9,049 bases of DNA from QALR01 sp045124015 (GTDB lineage Bacteria; Bacillota; Clostridia; Oscillospirales; CAG-272). Within the stretch, counting starts at the first letter, position 1; every line of letters starts with the position of its first letter. The position numbers and the translations under genes were made by a program. The stretch covers positions 1 through 9,049 of the forward strand of contig JBGVLA010000160.1 of assembly GCA_045124015.1 (NCBI GenBank). The letters run 5' to 3'. Under the pieces are notes generated by a model. The model did no database searches. It had not been told where the DNA came from and saw only the letters and a list, made by a program, of their open reading frames with translations. Shown one piece after another: positions 1 through 5,447 of the stretch.

Positions 1-722
1 GCAACGGACATAGAAACCGCATAGAAGGTTGCACCCTTTCTTGCGATAACACGGCCGCCGGATGTACGAACGTACTTTTCGATCGCTTCTCTGTCAATAT
101 CGGGAAGCATATTGCCTTCTCTTGCCTTCTTTTCTTCGTAAAGGCGAGCGCCATTGCCATTAAGCTTTACAAGAGACCAAGGCAAGAACATAGAATCACC
201 ATGTTCACCAAGCATATATGCGTTGATATAGGTGGAATCGATGCCATAGTATTCAGCAAGTCTGGAACGAAGACGAACGGAGTCGAGCATCGTACCGGAA
301 CCGAAGATGTGATTTTCCGGAATACCGGAATATTTTACGAATGTATAAGTGAGAATATCTACAGGGTTTGCAACCAAGATGTAGATCGCATCAGGCGCAT
401 ATTTTGTAATTCTCGGCATAATGCTCTTGAGAATGTCTACGTTTGCCTGCGCAAGTTCAAGACGGGTCTGACCGGGTTTTCTCGGGAGACCGGAGGTGAT
501 GACAACGATATCGGAATTCACAGCTTCTGCATAGCCACCCGCGTAAACGGAAGAGGTGCTGCAGAAAGGAAGACCTTGTCTGATGTCAAGTGCTTCACCA
601 AGCACTTTGTTTTCGTTGATGTCGATCATAACGACTTCATCAGCGATGCCCATAACTGAAAGGGTGTACGAAATAGTAGCGCCAACGCTACCCGCGCCGA
701 TAACAGTTACTTTCTTTCCCAT
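1..722 (-). CDS. ldh: L-lactate dehydrogenase family protein (L-LDH/MDH fold), 5' part only
   Basis: NAD-dependent 2-hydroxyacid dehydrogenase that interconverts pyruvate and L-lactate (or oxaloacetate and malate) in the cytosol. The first 240 residues are present; the gene continues past the left edge. The start is ATG at 722, with an AGGATGG ribosome site about 9 nt upstream. Visible motifs are the Rossmann loop GAGSVG (residues 9-14), the NAD-ribose acid D34, the substrate loop LPRKPGQTR (79-87) with the catalytic-loop arginine R87, N119, D147 and R150 in LDSVRLR, and catalytic H174 in GEHGDS, followed by a tryptophan (W182) as in LDHs. GSGT at 141-144 and GEHGDS favour LDH. However, the classical specificity position (Gln102 of Geobacillus LDH) is R81, as in malate dehydrogenases. 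Many Firmicute proteins annotated as LDH seem, from memory, to share this loop, so the substrate is open. It has its own promoter and a structured leader. Confidence 0.9.
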   Translation of the reverse strand, partial: MGKKVTVIGAGSVGATISYTLSVMGIADEVVMIDINENKVLGEALDIRQGLPFCSTSSVYAGGYAEAVNSDIVVITSGLPRKPGQTRLELAQANVDILKSIMPRITKYAPDAIYILVANPVDILTYTFVKYSGIPENHIFGSGTMLDSVRLRSRLAEYYGIDSTYINAYMLGEHGDSMFLPWSLVKLNGNGARLYEEKKAREGNMLPDIDREAIEKYVRTSGGRVIARKGATFYAVSMSV

Positions 723-779
723 AAGTGTACCATCCTACTTCATGTTTTTTTGTGGTTTCATTTTTACGTTTCAAAACGC

Positions 780-807
780 AAAAAACGACAAAAGGCTTTC
801 CTTTTGT
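780..807 (-). terminator. Terminator-like hairpin in the ldh leader
   Basis: Read on the minus strand, an 8-bp perfect stem ACAAAAGG / CCTTTTGT with an AAAG loop (788-807) is followed by CG and then six T (785-780). It sits between the ldh promoter (881-909) and the ldh start codon (722), so it could act as an attenuator. The ACAAAAG arm sequence occurs twice in tandem (801-807 and 809-815 as CTTTTGT on the plus strand), which would allow slipped pairing. It could alternatively end read-through from the upstream regulator gene. The stem is AT-rich, so its strength is uncertain. Confidence 0.5.
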
Positions 808-818
808 TCTTTTGTAAA

Positions 819-866
819 TCAGCAAGCCATATGTATGCGATTTTGCATCAGCATATAATTTGCCAT
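819..866 (-). other. Possible 15-codon leader ORF upstream of ldh
   Basis: An ATG at 866, a few bases after the predicted ldh transcription start, opens a 15-codon frame (MANYMLMQNRIHMAC) that ends with TGA at 821-819, 11 nt before the terminator-like hairpin. No convincing Shine-Dalgarno precedes it, and it has four methionines. The position resembles that of attenuation leader peptides, but a frame this short easily arises by chance. Confidence 0.15.
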
Positions 867-880
867 TCTGCTACGAGTAT

Positions 881-909
881 ATTGTACCATATCCAAAAGC
901 ATATGTAAA
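881..909 (-). promoter_or_regulatory. Sigma-A type promoter for ldh
   Basis: On the minus strand, TTTACA (909-904), a 17-bp spacer, then TACAAT (886-881). Each hexamer has five of six consensus bases. The predicted start of transcription is near 874, giving a leader of about 150 nt before the ldh ATG. Confidence 0.65.
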
Positions 910-920
910 ATATGAAATTT

Positions 921-962
921 GCATATCGATATGCTTTTATCGATAAGCATTTATCGAGAATG
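921..962. repeat. Three 14-bp spaced ATCGA repeats, candidate operator array
   Basis: Three adjacent 14-bp units are centred at 927.5, 941.5 and 955.5. The first, gcatatcgatatgc, is a perfect palindrome; the second contains the palindrome ttatcgataa; the third is a degenerate ttatcgagaa. They begin 12 bp upstream of the ldh -35 box, a usual place for activator binding. The protein that binds is unknown. The LysR-type regulator encoded next door is one candidate, but its family usually recognises T-N11-A sites, so this is inference. Confidence 0.45.
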
Positions 963-1153
963 CAACAATACGGAATCCAAATTAAGCACCCAAGCATTGG
1001 GCAAACTATACAATATCATAACACATTTTTCTATCCTGCATTTTTTTGCAAAAAATTTCAAAGTCGATCCATTCAAATTCGGAATATCTGTATTCGATTT
1101 TCTGCATATAAGATAAAGAAGGAATTTATTTGAAAAGCTTCCCCAATATACGA
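963..1153. other. AT-rich intergenic stretch without a gene
   Basis: Between the repeat array and the end of the LysR-type gene I see no supported coding region. There is a short hairpin cccaa-gca-ttggg (around 988-1002) and a symmetric A/T tract around a TTGCAAAA core near 1045-1060. Neither forms a convincing terminator for the upstream regulator, so read-through into ldh is possible. Confidence 0.4.
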
Positions 1154-1185
1154 TTTCATATTCTCTTATTTCAGAGAATATGAAA
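1154..1185 (-). other. 13-bp inverted repeat spanning the LysR-gene stop codon
   Basis: tttcatattctct (1154-1166) and agagaatatgaaa (1173-1185) are perfect inverted repeats around a 6-nt loop. The TGA stop of the regulator (1173-1171) overlaps the loop edge, so the last four sense codons form one arm. No T tract follows on the minus strand, so it is not a standard intrinsic terminator. It may protect the mRNA 3' end or be a protein site. Confidence 0.5.
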
Positions 1186-2100
1186 CGCCATCTCATTTTT
1201 GATCTCAGAAAGAATATCAATGAATCGTCGATCCAATTGCGTAAATTTATAGCCTTTCTGAAAGACAATGACATCTTTGATTCTTTCATTCGGAATCTCA
1301 CATTTTTTCTGCACCAGACAATGCTTTTCAAGCTCTTGCGGAACCACCGGAGCCGACAGCATATACGCATCGGGTATGGCTTGGAGCAGTTCGATCGCCG
1401 TTGCTCTGTCATAGACAAAAACAGCTTTCTCCACAGCAGGAGATTTCGCATCTCTGCGCACTTCTCCGAATGACAAATATGGAATGGTCTCGTCGCCAAA
1501 AGTGATCGGTGTCATGCCGCCAAGTGCTTGATAATTGATTTTTTCGAGATCTTGGCAATTCCTTTCTGAAGTTAGAACTACGCTGTCAAATTCCCAAAAC
1601 GGAATAGCATCCAGATCTTTATCACGAATATAATCCATAAAATAGGTCTCATGAAGCAAACGATATCGTACGATCCCAAGATTAAACGTACCGGCAGAGA
1701 CACTATTGATGATCTGAACAGAATTGGTCTCACGAATATTAAGGCGGACCTTTCCGCCGAAATCAAGCTCAGATGACATTTTTTTCATAGCCGAAGCGAT
1801 ATAAATACTGCGAGGAAAAGCAACACTGAGCATCTGTCCTGCACTGTTCCGATCAGATAAAGCCTCCATTTTTTCAATGCTCGACAAAATATTTTTGGCA
1901 TAAACAAGAAAAACAGCTCCCTTATCCGTCGGGATCACACCTTTAGAGGTACGTTCAAAAATCTGAAAGCCTAAAGTTTCTTCAAGCTCCATGATCGCTT
2001 TACTGAGATTGGGCTGCCCCATAAAAAGATTTTCCGCCGCTTGTGTGATAGAACCTGTTCGCTCTACCTCCACCGCATATTTGAAATGCAAAGTATTCAA
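1171..2100 (-). CDS. LysR-family transcriptional regulator
   Basis: A 309-residue DNA-binding regulator, a normal length for the LysR family. The N-terminal winged helix-turn-helix covers about residues 1-60: TGSITQAAENLF, then MGQPNLSKAIMELEETLG, then IFERTSKGVIPTDKG. A linker helix and a LysR-type co-inducer-binding domain (about 90-300) follow. The start chosen is TTG at 2100, since AAAGGAGTGG (2118-2109) lies just upstream and the protein then begins MNTLHFKYAVE as relatives do. A longer frame from a TTG at 2124 would place this ribosome site inside the coding region. It is transcribed from its own promoter toward ldh, about 450 bp away on the same strand, which makes ldh or an unlinked operon a possible target. 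No ligand can be read from the sequence. Confidence 0.9.
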   Translation of the reverse strand: MNTLHFKYAVEVERTGSITQAAENLFMGQPNLSKAIMELEETLGFQIFERTSKGVIPTDKGAVFLVYAKNILSSIEKMEALSDRNSAGQMLSVAFPRSIYIASAMKKMSSELDFGGKVRLNIRETNSVQIINSVSAGTFNLGIVRYRLLHETYFMDYIRDKDLDAIPFWEFDSVVLTSERNCQDLEKINYQALGGMTPITFGDETIPYLSFGEVRRDAKSPAVEKAVFVYDRATAIELLQAIPDAYMLSAPVVPQELEKHCLVQKKCEIPNERIKDVIVFQKGYKFTQLDRRFIDILSEIKNEMAFHIL

Positions 2101-2154
2101 AAATCGATCCACTCCTTTCGGCAAAACAGATAAAACTTACAAATATATATTATA

Positions 2155-2183
2155 ATTATACCAAAAAAACATATGAAAATCAA
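2155..2183 (-). promoter_or_regulatory. Sigma-A type promoter for the LysR-family gene
   Basis: On the minus strand, TTGATT (2183-2178), a 17-bp T-rich spacer, and a perfect TATAAT (2160-2155). Transcription would start near 2148, giving a short leader of about 48 nt before the TTG start codon. Confidence 0.7.
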
Positions 2184-2335
2184 GAAATTCGAGAAACAAA
2201 ATATAAAGAATCCACACACAAAAAACCATATTTCCTCATCCTTATTTGCAGCATCTTTTTCCCGCTTTCATATATCAAAGCTGCACAATTTTTCTCATCT
2301 GTTTTGTGCAGACAAACAAATTTTGCTTAGATATC
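2184..2335. other. Intergenic stretch with one spaced inverted repeat
   Basis: This non-coding stretch lies between the LysR-gene promoter and the riboswitch promoter. The only structure I see is the perfect 8-bp inverted repeat ctgcacaa (2281-2288) / ttgtgcag (2304-2311). Its half-sites are centred 23 bp apart, about two helical turns, and it ends 24 bp upstream of the -35 box at 2336. It could be an operator for an activator or repressor. Confidence 0.35.
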
Positions 2336-2364
2336 TTGACACAGATGGTAAAATGTGCTATACT
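2336..2364 (+). promoter_or_regulatory. Strong sigma-A promoter for the riboswitch-flotillin transcript
   Basis: Perfect TTGACA (2336-2341), a 17-bp spacer, and TATACT (2359-2364). Transcription is predicted to start near 2371, at or just before the first base of the riboswitch-like leader. That placement supports both calls. Confidence 0.85.
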
Positions 2365-2370
2365 CATAAC

Positions 2371-2481
2371 ATCCAAAAGGGAGTAGTTCATTGCTTCGGC
2401 AATGTGTGCGCATCGTCAAGACAGCAAACTGCAGATGCTCGGTACGTACGGAAATCCAAAAGATGACAACGAGACTTTTAG
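2371..2481 (+). ncRNA. yybP-ykoY family (manganese) riboswitch aptamer, candidate
   Basis: The leader opens with AAAAGGGAGTAG (2375-2386) and closes with ACGAGACTTTTAG (2469-2481). The GGGAGUAG element, an internal CGTCA (2414-2418) and the closing GAGACYUUU strand are hallmarks of the yybP-ykoY Mn2+ aptamer. P1 forms between AAAAG (2375-2379) and CTTTT (2475-2479). A CATTGC-TTCG-GCAATG hairpin (2389-2404) with a UUCG tetraloop forms the first internal helix. GCATC (2410-2414) can pair with GATGC (2434-2438). In this family Mn2+ stabilises P1 and usually turns expression on. The class is assigned from remembered consensus, not from a covariance-model search. Confidence 0.72.
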
Positions 2482-2516
2482 TGTATCTGATACGCTGGAA
2501 GTCTCTTTCTGTTTCT
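2471..2516 (+). terminator. Riboswitch expression-platform terminator
   Basis: GAGACTTTTAGTGTAT (2471-2486) pairs over 16 positions, some G-U, with ATACGCTGGAAGTCTC (2490-2505) around a CTG loop. A T-rich run, tttctgtttct, follows. The 5' arm contains GAGAC and CTTTT, the 3' strand of aptamer P1, so the two structures exclude each other. Ligand binding would sequester this arm and permit transcription into the flotillin gene. The T run is interrupted by C and G, so termination may be partial. Confidence 0.65.
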
Positions 2517-2574
2517 CGAGCACTTCCCTCTTTTGGATATTTCAAAAGACTATATTATTTTAGGAGGATTTACT

Positions 2575-3996
2575 ATGGACCCCATCACCATTTTGATCAT
2601 CGTCGGTATCATCGTCGGTATCATCGCGCTTTTTGTCGCATTCGGCTATCTCAAAGCACCGCCTGATACCGCCTACATCATTTCCGGCCTCGGAAAAAAG
2701 CGTATTCTCATCGGTAAAGCAGGCTGGCGCGTTCCCTTCTTTGAACGCGTTGACCGTCTTTCTCTCAGCGTTATGCAGGTAGACGTCAAAACCACAGAAG
2801 CTGTTCCGACCAATGAGTTTATCAACGTCTCCGTTGACGGTGTTGCCAACATCAAGATATCGTCCGACCCCGAGCTCCTCAAGCGTGCAGCAGAAGCACT
2901 TCTCGGCAAAAACCGCCAAGAACTCGTTGCTCTTGTAACACAGGTCCTTGAAGGTAATATGCGCGAGATCGTCGGTTCCGTCGGTCTCAAGGAAATGGTT
3001 CAAGACCGTCAAGGCGTTGCTAAAAAAATCACGGAAAACGTCGTTCCCGACATGGAAAAGCTCGGTATCGAAGTCGTAAACTTCAATATCCAAAATTTCA
3101 AAGATGCCGCAGGCACGATTGAAAACATGGGTATCGATAACGTCGAACAGATACGCAAAAACGCACAGATCGCAAAGGCCAATGCCCAAAGAGATATTGC
3201 CATCGCAACCTCAAAAGCACAGCAGGAATCCAATGCAGTCAAGGTCGAAGCCGAAAAGAAAATTGCCGAACAGAACGCAGAGCTTGCTGTTCAGCAGGCA
3301 GACATGAAGGTTCGCGCAGACACCAAGAAGGCGGAAGCGGATGCTGCTTATTCCATCCAGCAAGAAAATCAGCGTAAGATCATCGAAATTGCAAAGACAA
3401 ATGCCGATATCGCGCGCCGCGAAAAAGAAGCCGAGCTTGCAGAAAAAGAAATCGCCATCAAGGAACGTGAACTTGATGCCGAGATCAAAAAGCAGGCAGA
3501 CGCGATGAAATATCGCTCCGAAAAAGAAGCAGAAGCAGAGCTCATCAAACGTCAAAGAGAAGCTGACGCTCGTCAATATGAAGCGATCCGCGCAGCAGAA
3601 GCAAAGAAAGCGGAAGCAGAGGCACTTCGCTTTGCAATGGAACAGGAAGCCGAAGGTATCCGCGCCAAAGGTCTTGCCGAAGCGGAAGCGATCGAAAAGA
3701 AAGCAGAAGCACAAAAGAAAATGGGTGAAGCATCCATTCTCGAAATGTATCTTACCGCTCTTCCCGAAGTGGTCAAAAACGCCGCTATACCTCTTGCAAA
3801 AACAGACAAGATCGTTATGTACGGCGATGGCAACTCCACAAAGCTTGTACGCGATGTCATGACCAGCGCAGATCAAATCATGGAAGGTGTCAAGCAATCC
3901 ACCGGCATTGACATCACAAATCTTCTTGCAGGCTTCATCGGTGGAAAAGCCGCACAAGCAGAACCCCCAAAAACCGATAATGCCGAAGATGCATGA
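2575..3996 (+). CDS. floT: Flotillin family protein (SPFH/band 7), FloT-like
   Basis: A 473-residue membrane scaffold protein, close to the roughly 509 residues of Bacillus FloT (YuaG). Flotillins oligomerise on the inner face of the cytoplasmic membrane and organise functional membrane microdomains. In order: a hydrophobic membrane-anchoring segment (about 5-25), an SPFH/band-7 domain (about 27-190), a long Ala/Glu/Lys-rich coiled coil (about 195-405) with repeated KAEAEA-type units, and a C-terminal flotillin tail with LEMYLTALPEVVKNAA and STGIDITNLLAGF, matching FloT. The start is ATG 2575, with AGGAGG at 2562-2567; a TTG at 2533 would extend the frame into the leader and is rejected. There is no adjacent NfeD gene, unlike the yuaF-floT operon; the gene stands alone between its riboswitch-like leader and a terminator. 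Manganese control of a flotillin would be unusual. Confidence 0.93.
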   Translation: MDPITILIIVGIIVGIIALFVAFGYLKAPPDTAYIISGLGKKRILIGKAGWRVPFFERVDRLSLSVMQVDVKTTEAVPTNEFINVSVDGVANIKISSDPELLKRAAEALLGKNRQELVALVTQVLEGNMREIVGSVGLKEMVQDRQGVAKKITENVVPDMEKLGIEVVNFNIQNFKDAAGTIENMGIDNVEQIRKNAQIAKANAQRDIAIATSKAQQESNAVKVEAEKKIAEQNAELAVQQADMKVRADTKKAEADAAYSIQQENQRKIIEIAKTNADIARREKEAELAEKEIAIKERELDAEIKKQADAMKYRSEKEAEAELIKRQREADARQYEAIRAAEAKKAEAEALRFAMEQEAEGIRAKGLAEAEAIEKKAEAQKKMGEASILEMYLTALPEVVKNAAIPLAKTDKIVMYGDGNSTKLVRDVMTSADQIMEGVKQSTGIDITNLLAGFIGGKAAQAEPPKTDNAEDA

Positions 3997-4020
3997 TCGA
4001 TTATAAAGCTGAAAAATTCA

Positions 4021-4059
4021 CCCTTCGGTGCCTGCGATAAAGCAGGTTCACCCGAAGGG
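4021..4059 (-). terminator. Imperfect hairpin, possible minus-strand terminator
   Basis: CCCTTCGG (4021-4028) pairs with CCGAAGGG (4052-4059), continuing after small bulges through CCTGC / GCAGG around a GATAAA loop. On the minus strand the stem is followed by TGAATTTTTC, a late T run. It may be a back-up terminator for the dinB transcript or stabilise the flotillin mRNA 3' end. On the plus strand GGGCGG follows, with no T run. Confidence 0.45.
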
Positions 4060-4073
4060 GGGCGGTTAAAGTT

Positions 4074-4122
4074 AAAAATGAAACGGTATAACCCGATAAT
4101 GGGTTATACCGTTTCATTTTTT
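4074..4122. terminator. Bidirectional intrinsic terminator between flotillin and dinB
   Basis: A perfect 21-bp inverted repeat (4074-4094 with 4101-4121, core ATGAAACGGTATAACCC) around a GATAAT loop. The outer part is A5 on one side and T6 on the other, so both strands read stem plus T tract. It lies 77 bp after the flotillin stop and 6 bp beyond the dinB stop, and fits termination of both convergent genes. Confidence 0.9.
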
Positions 4123-4127
4123 CATCT

Positions 4128-5303
4128 TTATAAAAGCGTCGCATTACAAATCGCACCCTTTCCAAATCGTCTCCGAATAGACTCAACTGTCTTGTCCAAA
4201 TTTTCTGTTTTCAAGACAGAATCCGTATCATCAAAAAGACCGATTTGTTCAGGCGTATTGACCGAGATCAACTCAATCGCCCGAACAGTAACGGCACGAA
4301 TAGGATATTTCCAGGCATAATTGGCTTTGAATAAAGAAAATGCTTCTTTCGCAATAATAGACGGGCTTCCCGTGGAAAGAGAAAGCTTTGTTTGCCATTG
4401 CTTGGTGATAAAACGATTATCTCTTATCGCAATGGAAATACCGCTAGCTCTTTTCTGCGAAACCGAAAGACGATGCCCGATATCTTGAGAAAGCTCCAGC
4501 ATGACCCTCCACACCTCATGATCCTCTAAAAGATCCTGCGGTGTCGTCATTCCATGACCACAGCTCTTATCAAGACCATCATCACCACGTTCCAAAACCT
4601 CCGACTCATCCAAACCATTGGCGGCAAGCCAAATATCAAGACCGCATTTTCCAAGCTTATACTTAAAAAATTCAGGCGGTCTTTTTGCGATCTGACCAAT
4701 CGTATAGATCCCACATGAAGTCAGCTTCATATATGTCTTTCTGCCGACACCAAGCATATCGGACGCAGGCAGATTCCATATCTTTTCCCTAAAATCATCC
4801 TTGGAAAGAACGGTAACCGCATCCGGCTTTTTCATATCAGAAGCAAGCTTAGCAAAAATTTTATTAAACGAGACTCCGACAGAGACCGTAAGTCCAAGCT
4901 CATTTTTGATGCTTGTTCGAATCTTGTGCGCGATCTCCTCTCCGCTTCCGAAAAGACTCGTACTGCCCGTTACGTCAAGCCAACATTCATCAAGCCCAAA
5001 CGGTTCGACCTTGTCTGTATATCGATAATAGATTTCACTTGCTCGCTTTGAAAAATATGTATAGTCCCGATAATTCGGCTGCACGATCACAAGATTCGGG
5101 CATTTCAGCCGAGCTTGCCAAATCGTTTCTCCCGTAGTAACGCCAAAAAGCTTGGCTTTTTCATTTTTGGCAAGCACGATGCCGTGTCGTTTTTCTTCAT
5201 CTCCACAAACAGCTACGGGAAACGCTTTCAGCTCCGGTTTTTTCATACATTCCACAGACGCATAAAAATTATTCAAGTCGCTATGCAAAATGATACGCTC
5301 CAT
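4128..5303 (-). CDS. dinB: Y-family DNA polymerase IV (DinB type)
   Basis: A 391-residue error-prone translesion polymerase that extends primers past damaged template bases. The catalytic carboxylates are D9 in HSDLNNFYASVE (residues 7-18) and D105/E106 in LDECWLDVT (104-112). Y14 occupies the steric-gate position that excludes ribonucleotides. A helix-hairpin-helix-like segment MLGVGRKTYMKL follows in the thumb, then the little-finger domain. A sliding-clamp-binding pentapeptide QIGLF lies near the C-terminus (353-357). The start is ATG 5303, with GGAGG 5 nt upstream; longer in-frame starts lack ribosome sites. The DLNNFYASVE and DECWLDVTG wording is that of clostridial DinB proteins. It is monocistronic, ends at a strong terminator, and its upstream region carries a candidate LexA box, which implies SOS control. 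Confidence 0.93.
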   Translation of the reverse strand: MERIILHSDLNNFYASVECMKKPELKAFPVAVCGDEEKRHGIVLAKNEKAKLFGVTTGETIWQARLKCPNLVIVQPNYRDYTYFSKRASEIYYRYTDKVEPFGLDECWLDVTGSTSLFGSGEEIAHKIRTSIKNELGLTVSVGVSFNKIFAKLASDMKKPDAVTVLSKDDFREKIWNLPASDMLGVGRKTYMKLTSCGIYTIGQIAKRPPEFFKYKLGKCGLDIWLAANGLDESEVLERGDDGLDKSCGHGMTTPQDLLEDHEVWRVMLELSQDIGHRLSVSQKRASGISIAIRDNRFITKQWQTKLSLSTGSPSIIAKEAFSLFKANYAWKYPIRAVTVRAIELISVNTPEQIGLFDDTDSVLKTENLDKTVESIRRRFGKGAICNATLL

Positions 5304-5342
5304 TTTTTCCTCCGAATGAAAATTCGTCCGTCCTTCTCTCAA

Positions 5343-5360
5343 GTTCATTTTATAATGAAC
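5343..5360. repeat. Palindrome overlapping the dinB -10 box
   Basis: gttcatt (5343-5349) and aatgaac (5354-5360) are perfect 7-bp arms around ttat. The repeat covers the proposed -10 hexamer of dinB, where a repressor would block the polymerase. The arms point GTTC..GAAC, opposite to a LexA box, so it would be a different protein's site or chance. Confidence 0.35.
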
Positions 5361-5375
5361 TCTCTCTTTTTTCAA
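5347..5375 (-). promoter_or_regulatory. Promoter for dinB
   Basis: On the minus strand, TTGAAA (5375-5370), a 17-bp spacer, then TAAAAT (5352-5347). Transcription would start near 5340, about 37 nt before the dinB ATG. Confidence 0.55.
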
Positions 5376-5384
5376 GACGAAAAG

Positions 5385-5398
5385 CGAACATTTGTTTT
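5385..5398. promoter_or_regulatory. Candidate LexA (SOS) box upstream of dinB
   Basis: cgaacatttgtttt matches 12 of 14 positions of the Gram-positive LexA/DinR consensus CGAACRNRYGTTYG. It lies about 10 bp upstream of the dinB -35 box. Damage-induced dinB is well established in the family, so context supports the site, although a box at or downstream of the -35 would be a more usual repressor position. Confidence 0.5.
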
Positions 5399-5447
5399 CT
5401 TTTGCAGAAACTTTCACCAGATTGCAAAAAAGAAGCGTAATCGCAAT

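Noticed and set aside
201..659. A 152-codon plus-strand open frame
   Set aside because: It lies wholly antisense to the clearly recognisable dehydrogenase gene and shows no family features.
723..1000. A Rex or CcpA (cre) operator for ldh
   Set aside because: I looked for TTGTTAA-N4-TTAACAA and TGWAANCGNTNWCA patterns around the promoter and found no convincing match.
951..1499. A 182-codon minus-strand frame overlapping the LysR-type gene
   Set aside because: It is an alternative frame of a well-supported regulator gene, with a basic, low-order composition and no ribosome site.
2560..3189. A 209-codon minus-strand frame opposite the flotillin N-terminal half
   Set aside because: Antisense shadow of the SPFH domain, without promoter or ribosome site.
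3240..3740. Repetitive GCAGAAGC-type codon runs that look like a DNA repeat
   Set aside because: They reflect the Ala-Glu-Lys heptads of the flotillin coiled coil, not a separate repeat element or CRISPR array.
3211..3957. A 248-codon minus-strand frame opposite the flotillin
   Set aside because: It is a Phe/Leu/Cys-rich artefact of the Ala/Glu/Lys-rich coiled coil read in antisense; the sense frame matches FloT along its whole length.
5304..5417. A longer DinB starting up to 38 codons upstream
   Set aside because: The extension runs through the promoter and lacks a ribosome site; the family's N-terminus starts at MERIILHSDLNNFYASVE with GGAGG just upstream.
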